DNA from: Urmitella timonensis | GTDB taxonomy: Bacteria; Actinomycetota; Actinomycetes; Actinomycetales; Actinomycetaceae | Length of the DNA: 64,000 nt | Direction of reading: 5' to 3' | Assembly (NCBI GenBank): GCA_900120415.1 | Contig: FQLW01000005.1 | Span: forward strand, 62,001-126,000 | Shown: one piece after another, positions 16,779 to 26,186 of the stretch | Numbering within the stretch: the first letter of the stretch is position 1 | How the letters are laid out: each line of letters begins with the position of its first letter | Translations under genes and position numbers: made by a program | The notes under the pieces: generated by a model | Told to the model about the DNA's origin: nothing | The model's database searches: none | The model's input: only the letters and a program-made list of their open reading frames with translations

Positions 16779-17480
16779 ATTCTCATTTTAGGGGGGTGTT
16801 TATTAGCCTGCAACCGCTGCGGTTTTCTCGGGTATGTGAATCAATCGGGTTCGCTGGGGGTATTGGAGGAGGGCAGGGGAGGTTTTCGTTTCCGAATAGC
16901 CTTACGCCCCCTGCCCCAGCTGTTTAGGTTTTAATTTACGAGGGCGTGCTGCCTAACTGCGCGAGACCGTGACCGTAAGCTCCAAAGTCCCAGCCAGCAG
17001 TCTTGCTAAGCTGTGCGAGACCGCGACCAAAACGCCCTCCCACGGCAAAATCACCCTCCCGGTTAGGGGTATAGGGGAGTTTTAATGGTGTTTTAGGCAT
17101 ATTGGGAGGGTGGAACTGTTCTGGGAGGGGGGTTTGGCTAGAAAGGGCGCGCGACAGTCTCTTCTCCCGCTAAAATCGGGAAGCATATAGCAAGCCGGGA
17201 TGGCGCTATCCCCGCTATCCTCTTCTCGCGCTAAAATAGGGCAGCATTAGTGGCGTTAGTAGACAGAAAATGCGAGCTTTATTTCCTTGCTGACCAGGAG
17301 ATACCTTGAAAAAGCAGAGATGTTTGCTGAGAGAAAATTGCTGTGAAACAATAGCCAACGATGGGTTTATCGCCAAGTTGGATATGAAACTGTTGCTATC
17401 AGTAGTTTGGTTTCCATATGGTCGCTAACTCCTTTGTTCTTATGAAAATGCGCAGCAAACAGGAATGCCGACAGGTAAAA
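16779..17480. repeat. Repeat-rich intergenic region upstream of the surface-protein gene
   Basis: No gene is supported. Contents: inverted repeat GGGCAGGGG (16871-16879)/CCCCTGCCC (16908-16916); two copies of CTGYGCGAGACCGYGACC, at 16957 and 17011, 54 bases apart; GGGAGGG-type blocks, inverted at 17033-17041 and 17053-17060 and direct at 17104-17110 and 17123-17130; and two copies of a 29-base unit containing GCTAAAATMGGGMAGCAT, at about 17159 and 17220, 61 bases apart. The region is divergent between the surface-protein gene and a small membrane protein, so it should hold the promoters of both. Confidence 0.6.
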
Positions 17481-17891
17481 ATGTCAAGAAAAACTACCGG
17501 TAAGCGCCTTATGTGGCAGGGGATTATTGTCCTCGAAATAGTTGCAATTGCGCTTTGTCTTGTTTGGGGAGCGAAAACGCTTAATGCGTGGCTTGGCAGT
17601 CACGAGCGCGATAAAGCCACAAGTGGGCAGATAGAGCAGCAAAGCCGGGCGATTGCGGCTGCCCTCAGCCGAAAAGACCAGGCAGAGACAGCCAAATTGG
17701 TGGGCAGCGTTGAAACCGCGAATTCCCTGATCAAACAGACAGAGGGACAGCAAGTAACTTTGCCGAAAAGAGCGGTAAATAACGAAAGTGGAGCTCAATA
17801 CCTGGTTACTTTCCAAACCAGTGGAGGACAGAGCATCTATCTGCGATTAAGGTGTACGAAAAACCTAAGCTGCACCGGAAGTATCCCCTAG
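17481..17891 (+). CDS. Small membrane-anchored protein of unknown function
   Basis: A 136-residue protein: basic N-terminus (SRKTTGKR), one membrane helix (about residues 13-33), then a Gln/Ala-rich extracytoplasmic helix and a C-terminal part with two cysteines (RCTKNLSC). The ATG at 17481 has a modest AGG ribosome site; in-frame ATGs at 17418 and 17442 have none. I do not recognise a family. It lies 163 bases upstream of the giant Ig-like protein gene on the same strand and could be a lead gene of that operon, but the link is only positional. Confidence 0.6.
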   Translation: MSRKTTGKRLMWQGIIVLEIVAIALCLVWGAKTLNAWLGSHERDKATSGQIEQQSRAIAAALSRKDQAETAKLVGSVETANSLIKQTEGQQVTLPKRAVNNESGAQYLVTFQTSGGQSIYLRLRCTKNLSCTGSIP

Positions 17892-18054
17892 AGGTCTGAC
17901 AAACCATACCTGTGGATAACTTTTAAAACAGGCGAAAGAGTAGGCAGATTTAGTAAAGTCATTATTTAGTAATCATCTGCTGATTAGTTCCCGGTCTGTG
18001 CGTCATTTTACTGCCGGTCACGGGAAACCTTGAGCTAGCGAAGAGGACGGGGTC

Positions 18055-21000
18055 GTGACTGGAGTTCGGGGAAGAAAAGGGAGAATGGGCAGTTCCTCGC
18101 GCTCTAGTCGGGGACAATCTGGCAGTTTCGTAAACAGTAGCGGCTTGCAACAAAACACCGGAGTTACTGGATATTCCGCCCTTCAGCGCCAGAAACAAAA
18201 AAATCTAAAAGTCCGGGGACGATTGCGAAAAGCTACAATCGCCACACTAGCTGCCCTGAGCATGGTAATTGTTTACCTGGCTTGGCAACACCCCGGTATT
18301 ACTCGGGCGCAGGTGGATTTAAATGATGGCGGAATCTGGGTCACCAATCAATCTCAACACCTGGTGGGACATTTAAACTTTCCGGCGCGTGCCCTGGATG
18401 GAGCGGTACGTTCCAAAGCGGGACAGTTTGACGTTACTCAAGCGGGAGAAAACGTTCACTTTCAAAACAAAGCTGCCAGTGAGGCTACAAAAATTGACCC
18501 CAAGAAAGTACGGCTGGAAACTTCCACTTCCCTGGCTAAGGGGCAACAAATTGCCCAATCTGGCGCTAACCTGGCAATTTTAGATCCCGAATCCGGCCTG
18601 CTGTGGAGTGGAGAAGATATATTAACCCAAGAGCGTAACCGCGCCAACGCTACGGTGCGTTCCCTGCGAGGAGCGCAACTGGCAGGAGGAGAAAGCGGGG
18701 AATTCTTCCTAGCCTCACCGACCACGAAAGAACTGGTAACCGTCACTAAAGAGGGAAAACTCTTCAAAGATGAACGGATAAAAATCTCGCAGATGCCCCT
18801 GGGAGCCAAGTTGGAAGTGGCAGGGGTGGGAAGGCAGGCAGTCGCCCTCGACAGTCAGCAAGGAATTCTCTATCTACCCAGTGGGAAAAGGGTCAAACTT
18901 TCTGGTTCGCAGCTGCACCTACAAGAATCTGGTCCTCAAAAACCCTATGTGGTTATCGCCAACGAGGATAAACTAATAAAAGTTGATATCAACAGCGGTG
19001 ACACCAGTGATATTCCCTCGGGTGCCAGTGGGGGAAATCCAGCTAGACCAGCGGTGAAATCAGAATGTATCTATGGAGCCTGGTCGGTAAGCGGCAAATT
19101 TGTGCGTGAATGCGCGGGAAAGGTTTATCGACCTACGCAAGATATTGCGAGGTTAAAAACTGCGCAAACCCCGGTGTTTCGCAAGAACCGCGACCTAGTG
19201 GTGCTCAATGACACTACCGATGGGGCAGTATGGTTAGCTGACAAAAACATGGAACTGGTAGATAACTGGGACGAAATCTCTACCATGTTAAAGAAGGAAG
19301 AACAGCGAGAAGATTCTCCCCAGCTGACCGAACAGATTGCGCAAAAAGATCGGCAAAAAGAAAACACTCCGCCGGTGGCTCGCGATGATGTGTTCGGGGC
19401 TAGACCAGGGAAAATAACCACGCTACCGGTACTGGAAAACGATTCTGATACCGATGGTGATTTACTAACTGCTGAAATAGTAGGAGGAGCCGGGGCTGCC
19501 CAGGTAAAGCCAGTACGCGGAGGGGCAGCTCTGCGGATTGAACTGCCAGCTAATGCCAGCGGAACTATAAACTTCACCTATCAGGCTAAAGACGGACGCG
19601 GTGGGGTAGATACCGCCAATGTAACCGTGAAGGTTACCCCGGAGCCTCAAAATAATGCACCGACCCAGAAACGAGTACCCACCGTAGTAGTTGAATCAGG
19701 TAAACAAATCGAGTACAACGCCCTCCCGGTGTTCGGTGACCCTGACGGAGATTCCCTGTTTCTAACTGGTGCGTCCTCTTCCCAGGATAACCAAGTCGAA
19801 TATCGGCAAGAAGGTACCCTAGTAATCCGCAATCAAGCCAAAGGGGTAGGGAAGAAAGAACTAAAAGTTTTGGTTTCGGATGGACGAGAAGAAATAACCG
19901 GAAGAATACTGGTAGATGTACGTGCATCCGGAAACGTTCCTCCGGAAGCAAACGGAGATATCGCGTTCGCTAGAGCCGGAACCACCATTACCATTCGTCC
20001 CTTGGCAAATGATACCGATGCCAATGGCGATCCCTTGACCCTGGCAGGGGTAAATATCGAACAAACCGGGCCGCAGATTACCCCCGATTTGGCGGGCGGA
20101 ACTTTATCATTCCGCTCCGAACAAGAGGGAACCTACTACTTGACCTACACGGTCTCTGACGGGCCAGCCACCGCGACCGGAGTTATTCGAGTGGATGTGG
20201 CTAGCTCCGGTAAACGCGGAAAACCGGTGGTAGAAGATGATATTGCAGTGTTGCCAGTGGGGGGACAGGTGCTGTCAGATGTGCTGGCTAACGATTCCGA
20301 TCCGGCTGGAGACGTTCTGGTTACCCAATCAGTGACCGTAGATGCGTCCTCGCCGCTGAGAGCAACTGTAATGGATCATTCGCTGCTAAATATCACTGCT
20401 CCGCGCGGACTGACCAAAGCAGAAACCCTAAAATATCAGGTATCAAATGGGCATGAAAGCGCCGAAGGGGTAGTTACGGTTATTCCGGTAAAAACCCAGT
20501 CACGTTCAGCACCTCCAACTGTAAAACCTGATCGGGCCAAGGGGAGAGTAGGAGATGTAGCTAGTGTAGATGTGCTGGCTAATGACCGTTCCCCGGTAGG
20601 TTTAACTCTAAAAGTCTCGCCGACAATCACCACTACCACCCCGCCAGACGCAGGAAAGTTCTTCGTTACTGGAAACCAGGTGCGTTTCCTAGCGAAAAAA
20701 CCTGGTAAATACGAGGCTACCTATACGGCGATAGATACCAACCAGAACCAGGCAAGTGCGCGGGTAAGTGTAGAAATAAAACCGGCAAATACCTCGGATA
20801 ATTCCGCTCCCGAACCTCGGGTACTTACCGGGAGGGTTATTTCCGGGCAAAGTACCCGGATACCGGTGGAACTGACCAGTATTGACCCTGATGGAGATTC
20901 AGTATCTTTGGTGGGAATTGCCGATGCCCCCAAGATGGGAGTAGTTGATATCGGCTCTAGCTGGCTTAATTATCAGCCAACTGCCGGAAAAATCGGAACT

Positions 21001-23946
21001 GATACTTTCAGCTATATTGTGGAAGACCGCTTCGGTAAACAGGGGATGGCGCGGGTGCAAGTAGGGATTGCCCCCGCATCCACTTTGAACCAGAAACCCC
21101 AGGCAAATGCGGATAAGGTACGGGTAAGACCAAATCGCGCCCTCGCGGTGGCGGTGACCGCTAACGATACCGACCCGGACGGTGACGGGATTAGCCTGAT
21201 TGCCAAATCGCTGCAAAGCGCCGGGCAAACCGTTAATGCTAAAGCCCGGGAGAACTCGGTGGTACTCACCACCCCGAAGAAAGCTGACTCCTATGGGATT
21301 CAATACTCCATCACCGATGGGCGAGGCGGGCAAGATACCTCCATAGCAACTGTGCAAGTAGACCCCTATGCGCCCTTGCAAGCCCCTGAAGCTGCCGATG
21401 ATTTGGTTAGCGCGAAAGAAGGCGGACGAAAAGTTGGTGACCCTATCGAGGTGGATGTTCTTGCCAATGATATTGACCCTGACGGAGATGGAGCTGCCTT
21501 AACGGTTACTTGCGAACAGGAGGGAGTAAGCGTTAAGGGACAAAAACTGGTGATTCCTGCCCCCGCTAAACGGCAATTGGTGTTGTATAAGGTTACTGAC
21601 CAGGATGGACTCAGCGCCAATGCGGTGGTAAACGTGCCCGGGGTTTCCGAGCAAAAACCCTATATTGATCCCGATACCGTGCCCTTAAAAGCAGAATCTG
21701 GGCAGACATTAACCGTTGATTTAGCTTCCCATGTGATTACCCGGAAATCTCGTACTCCGCACGTTCACTCTGCGAAAGCCATCACCTTGGGTGCCGGGTT
21801 TGAGGGGGGAGTGAAAATGTCTGGAGATGATTCTTTCCAGGTAAAGATAAGTCCTGATTTCTTTGGTAAAACTACCCTGGTGATGCAGGTTAGTGACGGG
21901 CAAGCAAATGACTCTAGCGCACTTAGTGCCTCCCTGACGTTACCGATAAATGTGGCATCTACCAGCAACCATCCCCCAGTTTTTACCCCTACGCGCCTAG
22001 AAGTTGCCGCGGGTGAAGAAGCGATTACCGCAAATCTTGCGGATATGGTTAGTGATGAAGATGGAGATGACCCCGCAAAGATGAATTACCGACTCGGGGC
22101 TATTCCACCAGGGATTAAAGCCTCCTTAAAGGGACATATACTCTCGGTCGCGGCTGAAGTTGGTAAAGCTAAGGGGGATGCGGGCAGTATTGAAGTAACT
22201 GTAGAGGACGGCTCAGCTCCGACAACTGGGAAGATACCGGTAAGGGTGGTCAGCTCTACTAGAGCATTGATTCAACTTGCGGCGATTGATTTAGAGGGTG
22301 AATCTGGGAAAACCCTCAGTATTGATTTAAATCGTTACGCTACGAACCCGTATCCCGGACAGCCTTTGAAAACCGTTGGTTCACCCAGTGTAGTGCAAGG
22401 ATTGGGGCAGATATCTGCAACGGGAACCAGTCTACAGGTAACCCCAGCTGCAACTTTCAAAGGAGACCTGGTGGTTTCCTACACCTTACAGGACGCGAGC
22501 GGGGATTCTGATCGTCAGGTTAGCGGTACAGCTACGATTAGGGTGGTTTCGGTACCTGATGCTCCCACGGCGGTAACTGCTACTGTTAGCGAATCAACCA
22601 CGGTCAGTGTTAGCTGGACTCCTCCTGCCGCTAATGGCGCTCCCATAACTGGTTATACGGTTACCGATTCGGTTTCTGGGCGGAGCGTTAAATCTACTGG
22701 CACGATTACCGATTTCCCAGGTTTAGAGCCTGGAAAGTCGCATTCTTTCACCGTGGTTGCCAGCAATCGAGTAGGGGACTCTAAGCCCTCGGAGGCGTCT
22801 GTAGCGGTTGAAGTGGAAATAACCCCCAGTGCTCCGACTAATCTTTCCGCTACCGCTACTGGTCCTAGAGCAGCAACTTTAAGTTGGGATTCTCCTGTCA
22901 GTAATGGAGGTTCTCCGATTGATCACTATATTGTTACGGTTTCGGGCGGCAGTCCGCAGCAAGTTAAAGATACTAAATTGACCGTTAAAGAGCTGGCTGG
23001 TGGTTCCCATACTTTCAGTGTGCAGGCGGTTAATACCAAGTCGGGGCCGGCGGCTACGAGTGAGTTTATAACCTTTGACGCTTTCAGCAAGGATACGGTA
23101 AAGGCTAAATTGGCGCGCGCAGGAGCGCGTGAAGCCTCGGTAGAAATGATCTATGCCGTCCCGGTCGGGGATAGCGGAGAATGTAAAGTAACTAAAGTGG
23201 CAGATATTAGCGTCACTGGCGGAATTTTCAGCTACCGTGATCCTCGGGCAAAAAATAACCTGAAAGTGGATTACAGCTGCGCCTTTACCCATAACAAACT
23301 GGTCACTGGTTCGGTTAGTGGTAATATGCCTGCTCAGAAAAATCCAGATATTGGTCAAATCAAAGAAAACAGCAAGAAAAGGTCTGAAACTGGCACGGAG
23401 ATAGAAGTAACTGTAAATGGTCTAGACGTGTGGGACAGCAGCTATATTGAGCTAGAGGTTTCCGGGAAAGAATCGGCAGGAGCTACTCTTGCCTCCGACC
23501 AATACCAAACCCAGTTCAATGAGGGAAACGGTTGGACAATTACCCTCCAAAACTTAAAACCGGGAGAAACCTGGACTATCAGGGCTGAGTTGAAGCTAAA
23601 ATCCGGGGGAACTTCCGTGGATTCGGAAAGTCTTGAGGTCTCGACCCTTAAACCAAAACCTACCCCTACCCCAAATCCCAGTACCTCGCCCTCGACATCT
23701 CCCAGTAAGACATCGACTGCCGCCGTCTCCTACCTGCAAAATTGGTTGGATCTTACCCCTATGATTGTCGAATCTAAGCCAATATGGCCACACTTGACCC
23801 CGCTAATCGAACTCCCCGCAACTTTGACTAACGACACATTAACTAACCGACCCTATCTGCCGGCGCAAATAAATCTTTTCGTCGGCGGATATCATAAACC
23901 CTTTACTAACCGTCTTGAAGTGCAGGAAAACCTGCCCCGATTATAG
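18055..23946 (+). CDS. Giant membrane-anchored protein with Ig-like and FN3 domains
   Basis: A 1963-residue protein. Residues 1-60 are basic and Ser/Gln-rich, 62-80 form one membrane helix, and about 85-435 may be a beta-propeller-like region. About 436-1490 hold some ten Ig/cadherin-like repeats, many with the calcium-type signature NDSDPDGD. Two fibronectin type III domains (about 1499-1680) follow, then further beta domains and a Pro/Ser/Thr tail. No LPXTG is present, so it is held by its N-terminal helix. The GTG at 18055 follows AGAGGA at good spacing. It leads an operon with MoxR, DUF58, transglutaminase-like, Ser/Thr kinase and FHA genes. The last 75 residues are unlike the rest and could be low-constraint sequence. 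Confidence 0.88.
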   Translation: MTGVRGRKGRMGSSSRSSRGQSGSFVNSSGLQQNTGVTGYSALQRQKQKNLKVRGRLRKATIATLAALSMVIVYLAWQHPGITRAQVDLNDGGIWVTNQSQHLVGHLNFPARALDGAVRSKAGQFDVTQAGENVHFQNKAASEATKIDPKKVRLETSTSLAKGQQIAQSGANLAILDPESGLLWSGEDILTQERNRANATVRSLRGAQLAGGESGEFFLASPTTKELVTVTKEGKLFKDERIKISQMPLGAKLEVAGVGRQAVALDSQQGILYLPSGKRVKLSGSQLHLQESGPQKPYVVIANEDKLIKVDINSGDTSDIPSGASGGNPARPAVKSECIYGAWSVSGKFVRECAGKVYRPTQDIARLKTAQTPVFRKNRDLVVLNDTTDGAVWLADKNMELVDNWDEISTMLKKEEQREDSPQLTEQIAQKDRQKENTPPVARDDVFGARPGKITTLPVLENDSDTDGDLLTAEIVGGAGAAQVKPVRGGAALRIELPANASGTINFTYQAKDGRGGVDTANVTVKVTPEPQNNAPTQKRVPTVVVESGKQIEYNALPVFGDPDGDSLFLTGASSSQDNQVEYRQEGTLVIRNQAKGVGKKELKVLVSDGREEITGRILVDVRASGNVPPEANGDIAFARAGTTITIRPLANDTDANGDPLTLAGVNIEQTGPQITPDLAGGTLSFRSEQEGTYYLTYTVSDGPATATGVIRVDVASSGKRGKPVVEDDIAVLPVGGQVLSDVLANDSDPAGDVLVTQSVTVDASSPLRATVMDHSLLNITAPRGLTKAETLKYQVSNGHESAEGVVTVIPVKTQSRSAPPTVKPDRAKGRVGDVASVDVLANDRSPVGLTLKVSPTITTTTPPDAGKFFVTGNQVRFLAKKPGKYEATYTAIDTNQNQASARVSVEIKPANTSDNSAPEPRVLTGRVISGQSTRIPVELTSIDPDGDSVSLVGIADAPKMGVVDIGSSWLNYQPTAGKIGTDTFSYIVEDRFGKQGMARVQVGIAPASTLNQKPQANADKVRVRPNRALAVAVTANDTDPDGDGISLIAKSLQSAGQTVNAKARENSVVLTTPKKADSYGIQYSITDGRGGQDTSIATVQVDPYAPLQAPEAADDLVSAKEGGRKVGDPIEVDVLANDIDPDGDGAALTVTCEQEGVSVKGQKLVIPAPAKRQLVLYKVTDQDGLSANAVVNVPGVSEQKPYIDPDTVPLKAESGQTLTVDLASHVITRKSRTPHVHSAKAITLGAGFEGGVKMSGDDSFQVKISPDFFGKTTLVMQVSDGQANDSSALSASLTLPINVASTSNHPPVFTPTRLEVAAGEEAITANLADMVSDEDGDDPAKMNYRLGAIPPGIKASLKGHILSVAAEVGKAKGDAGSIEVTVEDGSAPTTGKIPVRVVSSTRALIQLAAIDLEGESGKTLSIDLNRYATNPYPGQPLKTVGSPSVVQGLGQISATGTSLQVTPAATFKGDLVVSYTLQDASGDSDRQVSGTATIRVVSVPDAPTAVTATVSESTTVSVSWTPPAANGAPITGYTVTDSVSGRSVKSTGTITDFPGLEPGKSHSFTVVASNRVGDSKPSEASVAVEVEITPSAPTNLSATATGPRAATLSWDSPVSNGGSPIDHYIVTVSGGSPQQVKDTKLTVKELAGGSHTFSVQAVNTKSGPAATSEFITFDAFSKDTVKAKLARAGAREASVEMIYAVPVGDSGECKVTKVADISVTGGIFSYRDPRAKNNLKVDYSCAFTHNKLVTGSVSGNMPAQKNPDIGQIKENSKKRSETGTEIEVTVNGLDVWDSSYIELEVSGKESAGATLASDQYQTQFNEGNGWTITLQNLKPGETWTIRAELKLKSGGTSVDSESLEVSTLKPKPTPTPNPSTSPSTSPSKTSTAAVSYLQNWLDLTPMIVESKPIWPHLTPLIELPATLTNDTLTNRPYLPAQINLFVGGYHKPFTNRLEVQENLPRL

Positions 23947-23962
23947 GAAGTGAAATCGCCAT

Positions 23963-24931
23963 ATGATTCTAAAACAGGCAGAAGCCGCAGAGTTTGCTAC
24001 CCGGTTCGGGCAAATAGCCGAACACGTTGATTTGGCGATTCTAGGGAAAGGACATCAGGTTCGTTTGGTGCTCGCAGCTTTCCTAGCGGGCGGACATATC
24101 TTGCTAGAGGATGCGCCCGGAACTGGTAAAACTGCCCTAGCGCGCGCCCTCGCCGCTTCGGTGGCTGCTTCCCATAGCCGCATCCAATTCACCCCGGATA
24201 TGCTCCCCACTGATATAACCGGGGTAACCGTATATGACCAGCAAACTAAGGAATGGGATTTCCATAGCGGACCGGTTTTTGCCAATATCGTCCTCGCGGA
24301 CGAAATTAACCGCGCCAGCCCTAAAACCCAATCTGCCCTGCTAGAAGTAATGGAAGAACACCAAGTCAGTGTAGATGGAGTGATTCACCCAGTTGAGTCT
24401 CCATTCTTGGTAATTGCCACCCAAAACCCGGTAGAGCAAGCCGGAACCTATAAACTACCCGAGGCGCAGCTCGATCGCTTCCTAATCAAAGTGTCCCTAG
24501 GGTATCCCGATAAAGAAGCTACTATCAAAATACTTTCTGGAGCTAGCCAACCAGATTTATCCAAGAATCTAAAAGCAGTGGTTAAAGCGGAAGAAATTAT
24601 TTCCCTGGGGCAAATGGGGTTGCGTAACTATGTAGATGAGCAGATTATCCGCTATGTGCAGCAACTTGCGGAAGCAACCCGCCTAGACGAAGCTGTCAAT
24701 CTGGGGGTTTCTACCCGCGCAGCAATCGGGATGATGCGGATGGCGAAAGTGTGGGCTGCCTCCCAAGGGCGTCACTATGTATTACCAGATGACATAAAAA
24801 CCTTGGCTGTTCCAGTTTGGGCGCACCGAATAATTATGGATGCAGATGCTTTATTCGAGGGAGCAACCGCGCAAAGCGTAGTTGAACGGGCCCTAGGTGA
24901 GGTACCTCCACCGGTAGATTCGCAGGCCTAA
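23963..24931 (+). CDS. MoxR-family AAA+ ATPase
   Basis: A 322-residue MoxR ATPase, full length. Walker A is EDAPGTGKTALARAL, Walker B is NIVLADEINRA, followed by the sensor-1 segment FLVIATQNPVEQAGTYKLPEAQLDRF, which is diagnostic of MoxR. The family acts as a chaperone-like ATPase for membrane or von Willebrand-type partners and is nearly always encoded beside DUF58, as here (the next gene starts 4 bases after the stop). AGGAAGTGA precedes the ATG. Confidence 0.93.
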   Translation: MILKQAEAAEFATRFGQIAEHVDLAILGKGHQVRLVLAAFLAGGHILLEDAPGTGKTALARALAASVAASHSRIQFTPDMLPTDITGVTVYDQQTKEWDFHSGPVFANIVLADEINRASPKTQSALLEVMEEHQVSVDGVIHPVESPFLVIATQNPVEQAGTYKLPEAQLDRFLIKVSLGYPDKEATIKILSGASQPDLSKNLKAVVKAEEIISLGQMGLRNYVDEQIIRYVQQLAEATRLDEAVNLGVSTRAAIGMMRMAKVWAASQGRHYVLPDDIKTLAVPVWAHRIIMDADALFEGATAQSVVERALGEVPPPVDSQA

Positions 24932-24935
24932 AATA

Positions 24936-26186
24936 ATGAAAGTTCCCGAGACCACTACCGCCGCGCTAAAAACCGCGGTGAAAAGCGGAAATAAAGCCTG
25001 GAATAGGGTGCGCTCAAGTAGCTACCTGGCTGCGGTGCGCAAAATTCCGCTGACCGGTTTAGGGTGGCTAGTATTCCTGGGGGCACTGGTAAGCCTACCT
25101 GCCTATCTGTTATGGGATTGGGCAGAGGCGGCGGCAATAATGTTTGGGGCGCTGGGAGTCCTAGGGCTGGCGATAGCCCAAACCTGGGGAGGGGCAGATT
25201 TGTCCTTGCAGGTAAAAGTAGAGCAAGACCGCTTAAGAAAAGGACAAGAACTAATCGGCAGGGTGATTGCGAAAAATGACGGTCGCCGTTCGCTACGTGC
25301 CCTAACTGTTGAGTTGCCACTGGGAGATGAACAGGTCGATATTCCTCTGCCAACTCTAAGGGCGGGCAAGCGTTTTACCCGCAGCTTCCAGTTGCAAACT
25401 AAACGGCGAGAAAAAATCCTGGTTGGCCCTCCGAGGACGGTACGGCAAGACGTTTTAGGGCTGATTCGGCGGGTTCGTACCTGGACGCAGCACCATGAAG
25501 TGTACGTGTATCCCAACTTCACCTCGGCTTTAGGCACTTTGAGTGGCTATACCCGAGATATGGAGGGGGTAGCCTCCTCGGTGATAACCAGTTCGGATGC
25601 GGTATTCCATGCGCTGCGCCCCTATGAAAGTGGGGATGACCGCCGCCATATTCACTGGAAAATGACCGCTCATACCGGTGAGCTAATGCTGCGTCAATAC
25701 CTAGAGACTAGACGCTCTCATCATTTAATTGTTTTGGATTTAAACCCGAAGGACTATCAACAAGACGATTTTGAATTGGCGGTTGAAGCCGCAGCCTCAC
25801 TGGCGGTCTCATCGCTCTCAAATGGACAACCCCTAACTCTTTATGCCGGTAAAACCGGGTTAAAGGCAGCAACTTCCGGGGCAGCGCTAGATTTTCTAAC
25901 TGAAGTTCAGATGCAAGAAAATGAGCAAGAGTTTTCCCAATTGGTTCGTTGGGCACTGGCACATGAAGCTCAATCTTCGGTGTGTTCGCTGATTTGCGGA
26001 CCGGGAATCTCTATGCGCCGCCTGCAACAAATCTGTTTACTTCCCCCATTAGATATGGCAACTACCGGTATTCGTGCAGATGATGGCGCTGCCTTGAGTA
26101 GAAGGGGAGCGAGCTCTCGCCGACTGCTAAATATCGGGGAACTCTCCCAGCTGCCGCGCGCCCTAAACGGGGTGATGAGCCGGTGA
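24936..26186 (+). CDS. DUF58-domain membrane protein
   Basis: A 416-residue protein with two adjacent membrane helices near the N-terminus (about residues 40-80) and a cytoplasmic DUF58/vWA-like domain. The diagnostic DUF58 motif is present: LRPYESGDDRRHIHWKMTAH followed by GELMLRQY. It is the standard partner of MoxR. Start ATG is four bases after the MoxR stop; its own stop overlaps the GTG of the next gene (GTGA), so the three are translationally linked. Molecular role is not established for the family. Confidence 0.9.
   Translation: MKVPETTTAALKTAVKSGNKAWNRVRSSSYLAAVRKIPLTGLGWLVFLGALVSLPAYLLWDWAEAAAIMFGALGVLGLAIAQTWGGADLSLQVKVEQDRLRKGQELIGRVIAKNDGRRSLRALTVELPLGDEQVDIPLPTLRAGKRFTRSFQLQTKRREKILVGPPRTVRQDVLGLIRRVRTWTQHHEVYVYPNFTSALGTLSGYTRDMEGVASSVITSSDAVFHALRPYESGDDRRHIHWKMTAHTGELMLRQYLETRRSHHLIVLDLNPKDYQQDDFELAVEAAASLAVSSLSNGQPLTLYAGKTGLKAATSGAALDFLTEVQMQENEQEFSQLVRWALAHEAQSSVCSLICGPGISMRRLQQICLLPPLDMATTGIRADDGAALSRRGASSRRLLNIGELSQLPRALNGVMSR

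Noticed and set aside
16791-16796. G6/C6 run before the surface-protein GTG as a phase-variation tract
   Set aside because: Only six bases long and outside the reading frame, so slippage control is not supported.
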